A model generated the notes under the pieces. The model was not told the origin of the DNA. It was given only the letters and a program-made list of their open reading frames with translations, and did not search any database. Positions 23,590 to 36,229 of a stretch of 64,000 nt of DNA are shown here, in pieces; within the stretch, counting starts at the first letter, position 1; each line of letters opens with the position of its first letter. The position numbers were made by a program, and so were the translations under genes. This DNA comes from Phellopilus nigrolimitatus (taxonomy: Eukaryota > Basidiomycota > Agaricomycetes > Hymenochaetales > Hymenochaetaceae), in assembly GCA_021029095.1 (NCBI GenBank), contig JAJOHG010000088.1:47637-111636 (forward strand). Direction: 5' to 3'.

Positions 23590-25030
23590 AACGAAGTATG
23601 GCAGAACCTTCTTATCTTCACGTCTGGGCTAACCATTGCGCTTGTATCTCTTAGATTAAATATTTCTGGGTATGACGCTCGCACAAATTCAATATCGGGC
23701 ATATGTTCACTGATGTGCGGCGCAAAGAGCTCTCCTTGGAAATTTGTTAGCTTGGTTTTTATTATAGTAAATAACATCCTGCGGCTTATTTCGAGCGAGT
23801 ATGCTTATATGCTCCATTAAATGGTTGCAGAATCGTTACAGTGGTATTCTTGGAGGCATTTCCGGCATAGCTGGTAAGTCAAACCTTTAACTGGATTTCA
23901 CCAGAGACAAATTTGTCTAATGATACTGAGTTCTAAATTATGTAGGACACAGTCTTCGTGCAAATGAAACATTGTATGGAAATCTACGGTTATCATATTA
24001 TTACGTACAATTTCTAACTCTCAAATACATTTATAGGTGTAAGCACGCAGACACCGTATTCGCATTCTGTATTGACAATGATGAAAGGCCTCAGCACTCA
24101 ATGGATACAAAACGTGACATGTGAGTTGTGGAATGTTGCATAGAACAATAATTTACTCATTCAGGAGCAGTCTGGATGAATATCTATTCGATTGATTGTG
24201 AGGAACATATATTCATTAACAGTTTGCAAAGTAATTATCTGTCACTAATTTTCTTGCAGGCATTCTTTTGATAAGAGTTGTAGCGCTTTATACCATCATA
24301 GTGAGACTTTTCGGATACTACCAGACTATTGCTTACACTCGTTTAAATAGACAAAAGGCTAGCAGCATGCCTGAATGCTCTATTTGTTTTCGAAGCAGCT
24401 TTAGGGCTGGGTATTCTTATATATGGTATTATATACGAAGAGAGTAAGAATCTTTATTCATCAGAGTTATTTGTTTCATAAATATGTTTTCCAGTTGCTG
24501 TTGGAATTCTTGCAGAAGGTGTGACAGCTTGTGGACTGGAGAGGAACCCTTCGAAAGTGTGGACTACATTGACATGGTTAGTATTGATAGTTTTGGTCAG
24601 GCAATTTTGGCTTATTTGGAACAGGGTTATGCCAATGGTATATGAGCTCATCCTTTCGATTCTGGCAATTTACAAGGCTATGCAATTACGGAGAGAGACA
24701 GCTGGATTTGGACGGTATAGCCTTCTTAGGGTGCTCATCGAAGATCAGGCTATCTACTTTGTCTTGTGCGTTGTTTTCTACATGATCAGAGATCTAAGAG
24801 CTGACAAGCTCGACAGAGTCGTTTTTTGCAGTGTTATTGATATAATAGGAGACCAAGCAGCCTTCACAAATATTTTCCTGTCTACCCTCCTGCAATTCTT
24901 GGGAAGCCCGAGCCTTCTCTGTCTCCTTGGAAGCCGCCTTCTGGTACATTTGAAGAAAGCCGGAGAGAGGGAGGTCAACGGCGAAGCAAGCTACGGGATG
25001 AGGACAGTGAGCACCATGGGGTTCGCCTAG
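23590..25030 (+). CDS. DUF6533 receptor-like membrane protein, copy A
   Basis: DUF6533 proteins are fungal multi-pass membrane proteins of GPCR-like topology with unknown ligands. Recognisable exons encode NRYSGILGGISGIA (~23.85 kb), AILLIRVVALYHHSE (~24.26 kb), DKRLAACLNALFVFEAALGL (~24.35 kb) and VAVGILAEGVTACGLERNP (~24.5 kb). The last exon has MVYELILSILAIYKAMQLRR, the loop EDQAIYFVL, and the family tail LGSPSLLCLLGSRLLVHLKK ending STMGFA before the stop at 25028. The 3' half is clean, but the first exons are poorly defined and carry a possible in-frame stop near 23,818, so it may be a pseudogene. Copy B lies at 34.8-36.2 kb. Confidence 0.6.
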
Positions 25031-25497
25031 TTTTGCGAAGGGAGCTCCAAGGTGAATTTATCTGTTCCGCTTTTTTCGGCCCTGTGCCCGCAACTGATCA
25101 ATCGAATTCCAGACGTGCGAAAGACATGTAGGAGTGCCACATATTCCCAAACTCGCTCGTCCGGTCTCTTATTAATCCTGACTTCTCTTCTTGGCTCCAT
25201 TTGTTATTGACTGTAATGTAAGATATCGCCGCCGGGCGTCACAAAAAAAAGACTGTTTACGCGTATATAAGCCTGAGTAAGTAGAGCCATCCCCGTGCAC
25301 AGAGGAAAGACTCCGACCTGTGAAGTTTCATCGCAAACTCAATAAGTCTTGTACATGCGTCGAACAGAAATGGCTCATTAGTGAAAGAGGCGGAGAATAG
25401 AAAGCGCCGAGAAAATTATGAATTAATGCGAAGGGACAGCGATAGACCCGCAGGCACATTGCTCGACTCGCGGCGCGGCACGCCAACAGTAACACAT

Positions 25498-25606
25498 TCT
25501 GTCTCCGACTATAGGATCCGAACTCGCGAGATGCGCCGCAGTTTGTTTTCTGGCTACTGCGGTAACTCGTGCAAGTACACTGGAAGTCTATCTGCAGAAG
25601 ACAAAC
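25498..25606 (+). repeat. ~100-bp dispersed repeat, copy 2 of 3
   Basis: A direct copy of the 22.33-22.43 kb segment, lying immediately outside the inner end of arm A. It may mark a rearrangement breakpoint. Confidence 0.65.
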
Positions 25607-25988
25607 TATAAGTTTATTACCACTCCGTTTGAGGCCCTTTTTGAACGTGCGTCTCAACAACCCCGGTTGTGTTCGCGCAAGGCAGTGAATGATCATTTGA
25701 GGCTTGACTGTCGATGCTTTCATCTGTAGGAGTATCCGTCAAGGACCGCATCAATCTGCAACACCATTGAGGTTCTCAACCTCATTTCGCTGACCTTGTT
25801 GCAAAACCAGGTCGTATCCTTGCATGGTCCTTGGAAACGCGCAAGTCAGAAGAAAGTTCAAAACGTAGAAGCTCAAGAAAGTGCTGAGCTCGTAGTCGGC
25901 CGTCACGGAGATTAGGCTATGGTAGGTTATGGATACATATCAGTGTCTCTTCACAAACCGCGATGATGATGGCTGGCTACGAGTCTAA

Positions 25989-26125
25989 GGCCCCGCTCGG
26001 ATGCACGAGTTAGCTAACGTTTAGCTATCTTTTGGCGGGTGGGAAAGTCCAAAGAGTTAGCTAACTGCCGGTTAGCCGCCAAAAGTTAACTAAACGTTAG
26101 CTAACTCGTGCAGCCGAGCGGGGCC
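25989..26125. mobile_element. MITE, PIF/Harbinger-like, 137 bp
   Basis: The element starts GGCCCCGCTCGGATGCACGA and ends with the reverse complement of the same sequence. The inverted repeats match over about 36 bases with one mismatch (GGA against GGC). They enclose a short centre and are flanked by TAA on both sides (25986-25988 and 26126-26128). A GG...CC terminus with a 3-bp TWA target duplication is the hallmark of PIF/Harbinger-type MITEs. It has no coding capacity. Confidence 0.9.
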
Positions 26126-26627
26126 TAAACAAATGCCAACGATGAAACTTATTGCCCATCTGCACTCGAATGAATCATTAATAATATCCTTGTTCGACGA
26201 CAGCCGTCTGCAAGATTCTAGAGTTTAAATAGTAACTAATGTTACATGTACTCCGTAGTCGAGTCCTACTCGTAATTGACGTATCCGAATATTGTCCATG
26301 TTTTGCGGATGGAGCCGTGAAGCAGACTAGATGGTGTCTGAAAATGAGGTGTGAAGCAAACGGAATGATGGCAAGAGCGACGACGAAATCCATAACGACC
26401 GTGAAAATGTATATACTTTACAAATCAGAGCAGGAGCGAAAGCAGAAGTGCACAGACCCAAGACAGAAAAATCAATGCAAGTAACACCGGCATCTACGTA
26501 GGCAAGAAGTCTCTCTTTCCGGAATATGGGAAGCTATTTTCGTTCTCGCTGTCGGGGATCGACCGGGGAGGAAGCTGTGCGTTCAATGAAGAAAAATGAC
26601 GGTAACTCAGCCAATATGTCACAGACG

Positions 26628-28327
26628 TCAAGACAGATCGCGCACCTTGTTGAAGCCTTCATCATCCACATGAGCCGTCTCCGTGTCGACTCTAATGGCG
26701 AAGGCCTGGGTGAGATAATGGGTCAGAAATATTATCAATGTATTACATCGAACACAAGAAAAGACGTACCCTTCCTGTACCATTCGAGTTGACCTCCGCG
26801 GATCGTGCAAATGTGCCCATCGACAATGAGGTCTGCTCATTGGAGTCGGCGGCAGCTCCGTCACGAGTAGCCCTCCGGGCGTTCAAGCTGATTTGCAAGT
26901 GTCAGACGTTGAAATAGTAAAATCGAGTAGAGGTAGCGACTTACGTGGCTAAAAGCGTGTTGGTATATACTTTCGGAAGAAAGCGTAAATGCATACGTTA
27001 GGAAAGCTCATACTCAAGAGATTAGGCGACACTCACACTTGCTTATACAGAGGTAAGTCGTAACGTATATGAGGTTATCAGGATAAAGAGAGACCTGCTC
27101 AACAAAATTAGCTGCTGCATTTCCGTCTCTCACACATGAGAGGACAACTACTCACGAAGATGACCGTCACTATTGCGCAGACGCTCGTTAGCATACCAGT
27201 GTTGATAGTGAAAAGGATGAGGCGGTTGATCATCGTCTCGGACTTCCGGAAGCCCGTGCGAGAGCGGTTTAGTAGAAAGGTGAGTGATGCCGCGATGACG
27301 ACGTCGGTTGCTGCCGAGAGTCCATTCGAAAGCTTCGAGAGCCAAGCGATCGTTGGGACGTCGGCGAAAGACGCCATCTGTACGCTGTGAGATTGTCAGA
27401 GGGTAGGCTAGAAGAAGGAGGATGCGTGAGCATACCCCTTGCCGAAGAAAGAGGTATTCGCAATGAACTCGGCAACGACGAATAGGAACAAGCAAGCGAC
27501 CAGCGGGACATTATTTGCACTCACTGAGATGTGTTATCAGTAAATGATCGCGACCAACTAATACAAGAGAAAACGTACACCTCCAGACGCGGTATACAAG
27601 GAAAGACTGAACCAGCAGACATACGAAACCCTAAAGGACACGACTTTCAGGGCTGTAAACGAGTTGCTTTCATTGGCCAAACTTACGCTGATGAGAACCA
27701 TGACCTGTGATCCAAATCACTTTGTCAAGCAGAGTTGGCGCGATCGCAGATGTCCAGCTCACCTCGAGACTTGGCACGATGACTGTCAGATACAGCGGGT
27801 TCCCGTATTGAGTGATTAGGTATATGTAGCACGCATGTGTAACGAGAGCTTGGTGCACGGTGTCAAAAACCCAAACAGTGACAACCTAATATAACTCGTG
27901 CATCAGAGCGGCGGTGAAGATCAAAATAAGGGTAACATTCGTACATGGGTCTTGAGTTGCCACGGATCTTTGGGATATGCCTGTCAAGGAAGCGTCAGTT
28001 CCAGTTGACATGAAGAAGATCTGAACGTACATTGAAATAATAATACACCTGTACCGTCCCGGCTCCCCACAGGCTGTCCAATCAGCGCCGTAAGCATAGA
28101 AAACCCCATCGCATACAATGGAGACATACCCCATAGCCAACCTGTCAAGGGAGCGTATTAGTCAATTTCCGAGACCCTTCAATGCGTAGAGACCGACGTA
28201 CACCACCCCCAGATACAGTGCGCCCATCTGCGGCACCACGTTCGACCATGATTAGCCTTGTAATTGGCACAATTTCACGCAAACGCACCGTGTTGTCCAG
28301 CGCAGGCATGGCCGGAACAGCACTCAT
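26628..28327 (-). CDS. DUF6534 membrane protein, complete
   Basis: A complete family member, apparently intact, in about ten short exons. It starts MSAVPAMPALDNT (ATG at 28325-28327), continues after an intron with MGALYLGVVYVGLYALK, then LWGAGTVQVYYYFN, AYPKDPWQLKT and VVTVWVFDTVHQALVTHACY. Later come YRVWR, NNVPLVACLFLFVVAEFIAN, the DUF6534 core AATDVVIAASLTFLLNRSRT and NRLILFTINTGML, YTNTLLAT, LNARRATRDGAA and the tail ending GFNKVRDLS at 26628. All the phases I checked fit GT-AG introns, though the exon around 27.7 kb is unclear. Seven-helix topology is expected; the function is unknown. It lies in the centre of the large inverted duplication. Confidence 0.82.
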
Positions 28328-31217
28328 GATTGCTATGTTCTACGATGCGCTGCGAGTCGGCGACGAGTGGGCTCGAAAACTAGCGGGCACGGTGGTCTAG
28401 CCGATGGCACAGGCTTACTTATGGTGCATTTTGTCGATAGCGCTCTACGTCAAGCGGGCCTGAGCGGGCTTCGGATCCTCATGGAGCTTCTAAAGAACGC
28501 AAAATGAATATATTAGGCAAGCGATCGCTATGCAACGTAAGAAGCTTCCGGGGCAGGATCTGCAGATTTCGTACTCCGGGACGCAGAAACATCCAGTAGA
28601 AAAGGGTAGAATGGAAAAGTAGCGGCAAGACAGCAACGCCTAGACGAGTCAAAGACTGGAATCAATGGCTAGAATAAATAGTAAGAAACTATTGAGTTCG
28701 TCTGCACAAGTACGCAAGGTTGAGATCTGCTGAGACCTAACGGCGATATAACAGGTCTCCAAAGTCGAACGAAGGATCAAGCCAAAATTTGTGGAAGCTT
28801 GATTCACGCGGATGGGAAACAGACATCAAAGTCGTAGAATTGAGCAACTTTGACCGGAGTCAAATATCCGTTGTACGCAGTCGAAAAGAAATATCCGGAA
28901 ATGCTTCTGGACCTACGCAAAGCTTTTCTGCTCGGATCTTCGCGGGTTGGATTTGCTCTTTCTTGAGTGAATCTGCATCCAGGTTGATTTGATACCTAAA
29001 GAGAAGGAGCACCCAACTCTATTCAGAAAGCAACTGAAAGTACGGTAGTTCTCAGCATGCAGGGCCATACGCTTTCCGACTAGCTGGAGGAGACGTCCAC
29101 GCAACTCGAGGTGCGCCTGGAAAAAGCTGATGGCCAGGCGGAGATTTCGGATAAAGTCTGGAAGAATTGCCCAAGATCGGCGATCTAACGATCGGTCGGC
29201 AACGACGGCACCACCGAACCTTAAAACATGCATTAGTCTTCCGACACCTCGATGAATATACCTATAGTTTTGATTCAACGATTCAAGCAATCATGTCGGA
29301 CATCTTTTTTCAACCATAGCCAAGAATTTTCAGCGAGGTTTGCGCCTGTTGACGTCGTTTTTGCTATGTTGACTCTTCTGTGCTTAGAAAAGAAAGGTCG
29401 AAGTATGATGTTTTACGTAAGGAACAAATGAAAAGAACAGTCGCAATAACCCTCAATTACCACAGAAGCGACGGCAGCAGCGAGAGACGGCTCGGATAAT
29501 TGAATCGCGGGGAGTCTAATCCGGAGTCACACAGTCTCGTGATATGATCTCTAGCAATAAGTCAAGTGGACCGCTTCTCGGTAGGCACTGGGTCGTAAGG
29601 TCAGCATAAAAAAACACATCGTGTCCGGCGCCGTGCTCGTACTCAATCCGGAATCTCCCACATGACAAGGTGCTCGAGATCTGCATCGGACAAGATGCTG
29701 GAGATCTGCATCGGACAGGGTTGCGGCTAGACTTGCGTACCGGCCCACGATCGTACCTGATATCCAACGAAAAGCGAATTGAATGTCATACAGATACCTA
29801 GCGTCGCGATGGCGCTTCATGGCGACCTCCGTCATCTGATTGTATTGCAGCTCGCGACCGACTGATCGCGTTTGGCTCCCCACCGGGAGGACTGGAGAGG
29901 GCACTTAAGTACTTGCACGCATTCGCTAAGGAACACCGTGACCGTCGTAAGAAATGTAATGGAAGTAAACATGGCGGCGTGCTTGCACGCAAGCAGGGTC
30001 CAGGAGCGAGGTCCGTACTTCTATTTTTTTTTCTTGCTCAAATTTGCTCTCTTTCTCATGAAGCCGCATGAAAAATGTTGCGAGTACGCAGAGAAATCCT
30101 CCCTGCTCTCTCCATGAGCCTGAGTGAACAGGTCTCTACGTTTCACAACGGAGAGAGTCATGAGCGTAGACCAAAGCGAGCCCGGCCAGTGACAGTATTT
30201 AAGAGAAATGCAAAAGGACACTTCGCCCAGTGAGACGATGGGACAACGATGCTGTAAACCCGACCTGAACGTAGACCAGAGGACCCTGAAGACGTTGATT
30301 CGAATTACGGCGATGTGCGAGCCGCAACGCGTCTATTGCTTCAAATCCAATCGCAAGGCTCCCTTTTTTTTACTAGCGGTGTTCCGAGTTCTGCCATCCC
30401 AATATCAGCACACACATTCATTCTTGCATCATCCCACACCTCAAATGCGACTGTAAAAAACGGATTGTGATTCCGCGAAGATTCGGGTTTCCAAGTGCTT
30501 ACCTCAGTGGAGAATTCGTAGAAGTCACATCCTATGTGGGCGTGCGCCGGATGCGCATGCTCGCGGTAAAAATAAAATAATTATAGATCATGCGGTTGTG
30601 ATATTGCATCACCTGGCGCAGCCCCCTTGAGATTGGCTCATAAGCTCGTTGGCCCCAAATGTGCGAAGCTTTGCCAGAAATCCCAAGATCCATTGAGTCC
30701 CTCCTCTCGTCAAGCTTGGCCCATATTCATTGAGGGAAGGTAGTTAGATAAGATGTTGAGACAAGGATATTATGGACCCCATGGTTATGCCGAATATCCT
30801 CGCTCCAATATCTGCTTGTCCTGGACTGTGATCTAAATTACTAGTAATTGCCGTGCTGTTGAGTATCCGAGGTCAGCGGCCCCGGCTCGAAAACTGAAAC
30901 CACCGCTGGCCGTAATAAGAGTTGGTCAATACTAACACACGAGGACAGGCAAAATCATATAGAGAACGCGACTATTATCATTACACGATCTGCTGTATAC
31001 CCGTTGGCTACGAGGGCGCCCAGCGCGACATGAAGGATATGAATTTGGAAGCAGGCGGACAAGAACTGGAGCTAGTTTCAAGAGTCAGGTGTGCGATATA
31101 CTCAAGTTATGTATGTTGCTGCAGCCTCATATTTCGAGAACCACGATATGCTATACAGCATTTCCATTTACTAGTCTATGACAAACTACGTGCGTAAGGA
31201 ATAACCAAATCCAAAAT
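28328..31217. other. Gene-poor centre of the inverted duplication
   Basis: No gene recognised. Two overlapping minus-strand open frames (29516-29904) and one at 28913-29290 show no known domain. A short tandem duplication of GAGATCTGCATCGGACA lies at ~29,670-29,720. Decayed gene remnants are possible. Confidence 0.35.
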
Positions 31218-32690
31218 TCAGTCAAAATACAAAGTCTTAGTCGTAATACTGGATGACGACGGGTGCCCTACCCGTCGTCGGAAAGTAGAGTGCCCGCTAT
31301 AGAACTCCACAACCAGATTCGTCGCGTGCGGCACGTCGAGTGAGCGGAACACCACGCCTTTCTCACAAGTGATGGTAGCGAGCCTAAACACGAGGCGGTT
31401 GAGGGCTCCATCGTAGGACATGACTACCGTCGAGCCAAATTGCGAAGTCGGGCTCGCGGGACTGTACGTGGCGCGCTGCGGATCCAGGACTATAGACCCG
31501 AGGTGCTTGAGACGCGGAAGGTCGCCATCTGGAAGCAGAGCCCTGGATTCGGATGTGTCGCCTCCGTCTGTGGTAGTTTCCAAAAGAAAAGTGTCCACCA
31601 GAGAGATTTGGCGAGAGGTATCTTCGCTCCAGACGTCTCGAGATGCAGTGATAGTGATCCCTTTTCGTTTTCTCTCTGCTTCGGTCTTCCAGTGAAAATT
31701 GCAGATGGACACCATTGTGCCGCTGTTCCTCCAGCGCGGGAAAGACAGCACGGGGAAACTGGAGTAAGGAATGCCGTCCAGTGTCAGGACCAGCGTTTCG
31801 CGCGGTGTGGCGGTACTAGGCAGGATATCGTGTATAGACGAAAGCAGAACGGCGACGATTGACTTGCTCCCCCCAGAGCCGGTGCACACGCAAACGAGAT
31901 AGTCATCTATCATATCTACCGTGTCGAAATCACTCTGCGCAGAAGCATCGGTCAATTTCATCTCACGCACTTTCATACCATGTAGATACACACCTGAACG
32001 ATTACGACTAAGCGATCTTCCTTCCAGAATGTCAGGACAAGATGCTGCGATGTGTAGGCTGCCGATATGTCGCCACTTAACTTTGCAAATTGCACTGGAC
32101 CATGCTGATCGTCGAGTTCTTTCGGCTTGCACATGTAAACCTGTTTAGCGGGTTTTATTTGAAAAGAAATCTGGAATATCTCGAGAGTCCTGAAACGCAG
32201 TAAAGAATTAGTATGGCCTGGCAGTTACACGTTCCACAGACATCGTTTTTCTTACCTTTCGCGAACGTTGTTGTCGGCACATTCACTCACTACAAGCACG
32301 CGTATATCGTCGTTCGCCTGCATGTCATAGGAGAAGTTGCACACTTTCAACATCTGCTCATCAGGCACATCGGACGAGGCTCGAGGCGGGTATGTCCAGA
32401 CACACTCGCCGCGCGGCACATCCCAGCATTGCAAGTATCCCGCAGACCAGCGGACCAGTAGGAGCGTCCCCCCAGGGAGCAGAACCACTCTGCGCCGAAG
32501 CCATATGGTCTGCTAAGTGCGCCGTCGGCATTCGCAGGCCCGATGGGCATTGTGACCTCGCGCGTGGGCCGCAACGAGTTGGAGCCGGTGCAGTTGAGAT
32601 ATTGTCTGTACGCACGCACGACGAGGGTACGCAGATCTGACCAGGTGAGCTCGCTGATGAGAATGTGGCGGGGTAGGTTGGGTGCATGGT
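31218..32690 (-). CDS. Beta-propeller protein of F-box type, possibly disrupted
   Basis: This resembles the C-terminal part of agaricomycete F-box proteins whose body folds as a WD40-like propeller. Successive strands read SELTWSDLRTLVVRAYRQYL (~32.6 kb), VVLLPGGTLLLVRWSAGYLQ with CWDVPRGECVWTYPP (~32.45 kb) and DIRVLVVSECADN. After an intron come ISAAYTSQHLVLTFWKEDR and, after a GTGTGT...GCAG intron, SDFDTVDMIDDYLVCVCTG. The rest runs to the stop at 31218. No F-box is seen at the 5' end, and a frame change near 32,500 has no obvious intron, so the gene may be broken or truncated. F-box proteins recruit substrates to SCF ubiquitin ligases. A shorter relative lies at 46.5-47.4 kb. Confidence 0.5.
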
Positions 32691-33079
32691 CTTAGTCCAG
32701 CGCGTGTAGGCGTTTTAGCCAAAAGAGCCCTCTTTCTCTCCTCCGGCTGCTGCGCCCGCTCCCGACCGCGCGCTCTGACCTCGTTCTCCAGCTCACACAC
32801 CCTTTTTCGTGGACTGCGCTGGGCCAGTGGGAGAGTGCACATATTAGAAATTATATAAAGACGAACCAAAAAAGCCGAGTGCTCACCTCGAGCAGGCTCG
32901 AATTGCGTGTCTGGGCCTTAAGTATGCTAGTCGAGGAAGTTGAGGCACGTCCCTGCAGCATTCCCGCACCGGGACTGCGCGCGTCTTCTCGAGAAGAGTC
33001 AACGCTTGACCGTAGTTACCAGTGCTGATGTCACCGTGTTACAAGAACCACGAGCTTCACAGTAAGTAAGCGGTCTTGT

Positions 33080-33241
33080 TAATAATATTTTTCTGTCGAT
33101 GGCAGTCCTCTCGTCGAGCGATCAGGACTTTCTGCCCACGATCACGCAAGCACAGGACATCCTCCAGCAAGCTCAAAAAACCAGCGGCAAAATGGTCCTC
33201 AGAACGGCCCCCGCTCGGGAATCTGTGAGCAAGCCAGTGTA
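33080..33241 (+). other. Possible exon remnant
   Basis: After a CAG acceptor-like site at ~33108 the plus strand reads SSSDQDFLPTITQAQDILQQ and AQKTSGKMVLRTAP to a TAG stop at ~33241. The composition is protein-like but isolated; I do not recognise the family. Confidence 0.25.
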
Positions 33242-33614
33242 GACCATCTGCGATTTTTGTCCTGTTTGTCTCGGCGAAGGAGGCCATCGTGCGAGCGCGA
33301 GCTTGTCCTCGTTCGTTCTCGCGGCGCTGTCCCAATGTTCGTCCTTTCTGTGCGCTCGATCCCTACGTCGCGGCTGCGTCTGCGTCTGCGTCCATTGACA
33401 AAACCCGTGTCGTGTCCATCCCTCTTCATTCCAAGCTAGGAGGCGCAGTTGCGACTTCACTCTTAGACTTACGCAAACATTCAGTGCATGGACGTAGACA
33501 GACAGATTTGATTTGATTTATTTATGTTCTAAATTGACGAATGATGAGGCGATGGGGTAAGACCGGAGGAGATTGCGCCGACCAAGGAGATCGAATCCAG
33601 TGGAAAGAATGACT

Positions 33615-34345
33615 TCAAGGTCGAATCCTTGGCTGATGGTCAGAAGGAAGAGAAATAAATGGAAAACCGATCACGCACTTGTCCGTAGTCTCGTATCGTC
33701 CACTGCCCTTCCGTTCCCCGTCTGAAATTCGCAAAGCGCGCACCCAATCTCCTCTTCTCCTGTGAACCGCGGAAGCGAGGAGTATGTCGAGCCAGACCCA
33801 GACGGTGGCGAGCGAAGTGGCGAACGCGTCCGCTTCCATGTACATCGCGGAGAGCCCGAGCGAGATGAGGAATATATCGACGACGGCAAGGAACAAGTAG
33901 CGCTAGTCAAGGTGCACGTAGCGGTAGCCGAAGAGCGCAAAGGTGGCCGTGAACAGCGCGACGGCGATGATCGCGGCGGCTTCGGTCTGGTGCATGCACG
34001 AGACGGCGCACTGGGCTTGCCCGCCGACGAGCGAGCTGACAATCGCCAACCGAGGCACGCGACGACGTATAGCACGACTGTAGACCATAAGACGCCTGAG
34101 CTAGAAAAAATAACATGTAGAAACTCACATTGATACCCGAAGCTAAAGTGTGAGGCGAAGACGGAAGCGAGGTTCAAGACGGGCAACGCCGCGAGTAAGT
34201 TGAACTTGAAAGCCAGGCGAGGAAGTCCGGCTTGCTGGACATCGATAAAGGCCTGGGTGTCTCGGAGACGCTGAGCATGACTTTCTTCGTCGTCGTTGAC
34301 ATCGATGGGCGAGGTCGTTGTCCGAGTCGCGGCGGCATGAAACAT
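33615..34345 (-). pseudogene. Small four-helix membrane protein (MARVEL-like), disrupted
   Basis: Starting at MFHAAATRTTTSPIDVND (ATG at 34345), the protein has an acidic N-terminus, the segment QAFIDVQQAGLPRLAFKFNL, a first helix and a GTGAGT...CTAG intron (~34,105-34,132). After that, helix 2 (GVLWSTVVLYVVACLG) continues only by changing frame into VSSLVGGQAQCAVSCMHQTE and AAAIIAVALFTATFALFGYR. It then meets an in-frame TAG at 33903 (HLD-stop-RYLFLAVVDIFLIS). One frameshift plus one nonsense change make this a pseudogene. The MARVEL assignment rests on topology only. Confidence 0.6.
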
Positions 34346-34822
34346 TGAAAGGCGCTGCAGGTCTCTCTAATCTCACGTGCCGCGTCTCGAGTCGGCAATG
34401 TGCCCGTGTCCTTTCGCATCAATTCATAATTTTCTCAGCGCTTTCTTTTCTCTGCTTCTTTCACTAACGAGCCACTTCTGTTCGACGCACGTACAATTGA
34501 GTTTACGATGGAACTTCACAGGGCGCAGTCTTTCCTCTGTGCATGAGGTTGGCTTTTCGCAAAGCTCTACTTACTCAGGCCTATATACACGTAAAAAACC
34601 GTCTTTGTTTTCGACGCCCGGCGGCGATATCTTACATTACAGTCAATATCAAATAGAGCCAAGAAGAGAAGTCAGGAATAATAAGAAACCAGATGAGCGA
34701 GTTTGGGCATATGTGGCACTCCTACATGTCTTTTGCACGTCTGGAATTCGATTGATCAGTTGCGGGCACAGGGCCGAAAAAAGCGGAACAGATAAAATCA
34801 CCTTTGAACTCCCTTCGCAAAA

Positions 34823-36223
34823 CTAGGCGAACCCCATGGTGCTCACTGTCCGCATCCTGTAGCTAGTCCCTTCGTTGACGCCTCTCTCTCCAGCTTCCTT
34901 CAGATGGACAAGCAGGCGACTCCCGAGGACGCAGAGAAAGCTGGGGCTTCCCATGATACTCAGAGTATTTCCCAAAATAACATTTGTGCCGCCGACTTGT
35001 TCTGCTGTTATACTTACGACACTGCAAAATATGACCCTGGCAGACACTTGTCAGCGCCCGGACACCAGTCGTGCATGTCGATAACATACATGGAGAAATA
35101 AATGGCCTGGTCCTGCATGACAACCTTAACGATGTCAAACTGACTGAAGCCGGCTGACTCTTTCCAAAATTGTGCAGCCTTGTAGAGTGCCAGAGCCATA
35201 AGGATTGTCGTGTACGCCATTGGGATGGCCCTGTTCTAACTCAGTCCAATTCCTCGTTAAAACTTATCAGTGCTCACCAAGTTACAGAGCCCGTTATCTT
35301 TGGCGTAACTGCATCTTCTCCACAAACTGTTACTCCGACAGCAAGTTCTCCTACAGTAACTAAAACATTTGTTCAGAGAGATAGGCATCGCATGAAAATC
35401 CAATATGCCTACTCTCTTCATCTATGTTAGTATATATTAGAAGACCCAACCCAGCCGCTGCATCTATGAAAAATAAAGTCCTCAGGCATGCAGCTAGCTT
35501 CTTGTCTGATATTTGATAAACATCAGCAGTATATTTCTCGTACGAGAAGTGCTCACTCTGATGGTAAAGCGCCATGACTCTCATCAAAAGAATGTCTGCG
35601 ATTTAATTAGTAGCAGAGTAATATTTATGCATTACAAGTGCATATACGGAATGCTTCACAATCGATGAAAATGATGGTCATCCAATCTTTTCGTAAATCA
35701 GTGAAATGATGTTCTGTAAAGCATTGAAAAACTCACTAGACAAAGTCTTGATCCAAGTAGTGCTTAGGCCTTTTCAATTTAGTCAGGAGAGAACGTAATG
35801 CAGATTATAGATGCCTACAGCTGAAGAAGTTCCCCGAAAAAAAAAAAAGAAGAAGATCAGATGCAGTGAAAGGAGATACGTCAACTCGGAATTTTCCTAC
35901 AGCGTCTCATTTGCATGAAATGAATAAGCTATAATGACGAGTGTCAGTTGACCTATTATTCATTTCCTCTGCACTTCCGGGCTCGAGTAAGTCCTTGACA
36001 TACACACTGTACCAGAAAGAGCTCCAATAATACCGATATAGCGATTCTTCGACAAAATCAGCATTTTATACGTAGAATGAGCTCCACAATGCCACTTACC
36101 ATGAAGTAAATCAAGCTGACAAACGCGTGGGGAGAGCTCTTCATCGAGATGAGTAAATCTATATCTTGCGTCGAGATTATCTGAGACGGCTAACCCAGAA
36201 ATATTTAACCTAAATGATTCCAA
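34823..36223 (-). pseudogene. DUF6533 receptor-like protein, copy B, disrupted
   Basis: The mirror copy of the 23.6-25.0 kb gene. It retains HLDEELS and NRYIGIIGAL (~36.0-36.15 kb), MRVMALYHQSEHFSYEKYTA with DKKLAACLRTLFFIDAAAGL (~35.45-35.58 kb) and MAYTTILMALALYKAAQFWK (~35.2 kb). The terminal exon has GSPSFLCVLGSRLLVHLKEA and ends STMGFA at 34823. Between GADKC and VSITAEQVGG (~35,030-35,060) the frame changes without an intron, so the copy is broken. Confidence 0.65.
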
Positions 36224-36229
36224 TAATTA

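Larger units (their letters stand above)
20385..25480 (+). repeat. Arm A of a large inverted duplication
   Basis: This block reappears reverse-complemented at 34,376-39,366. Both ends can be matched: the 20.39-20.46 kb sequence (TGGACAGTGAGGCAAACGCTG) corresponds to 39.30-39.37 kb, and the 25.38-25.48 kb sequence (GAAAATTATGAATTAATGCG) corresponds to 34.38-34.47 kb. It carries a CSC1-like pseudogene (minus) and a DUF6533 gene (plus). Similarity looks high over the channel and clearly lower over the receptor-like gene. Confidence 0.85.
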
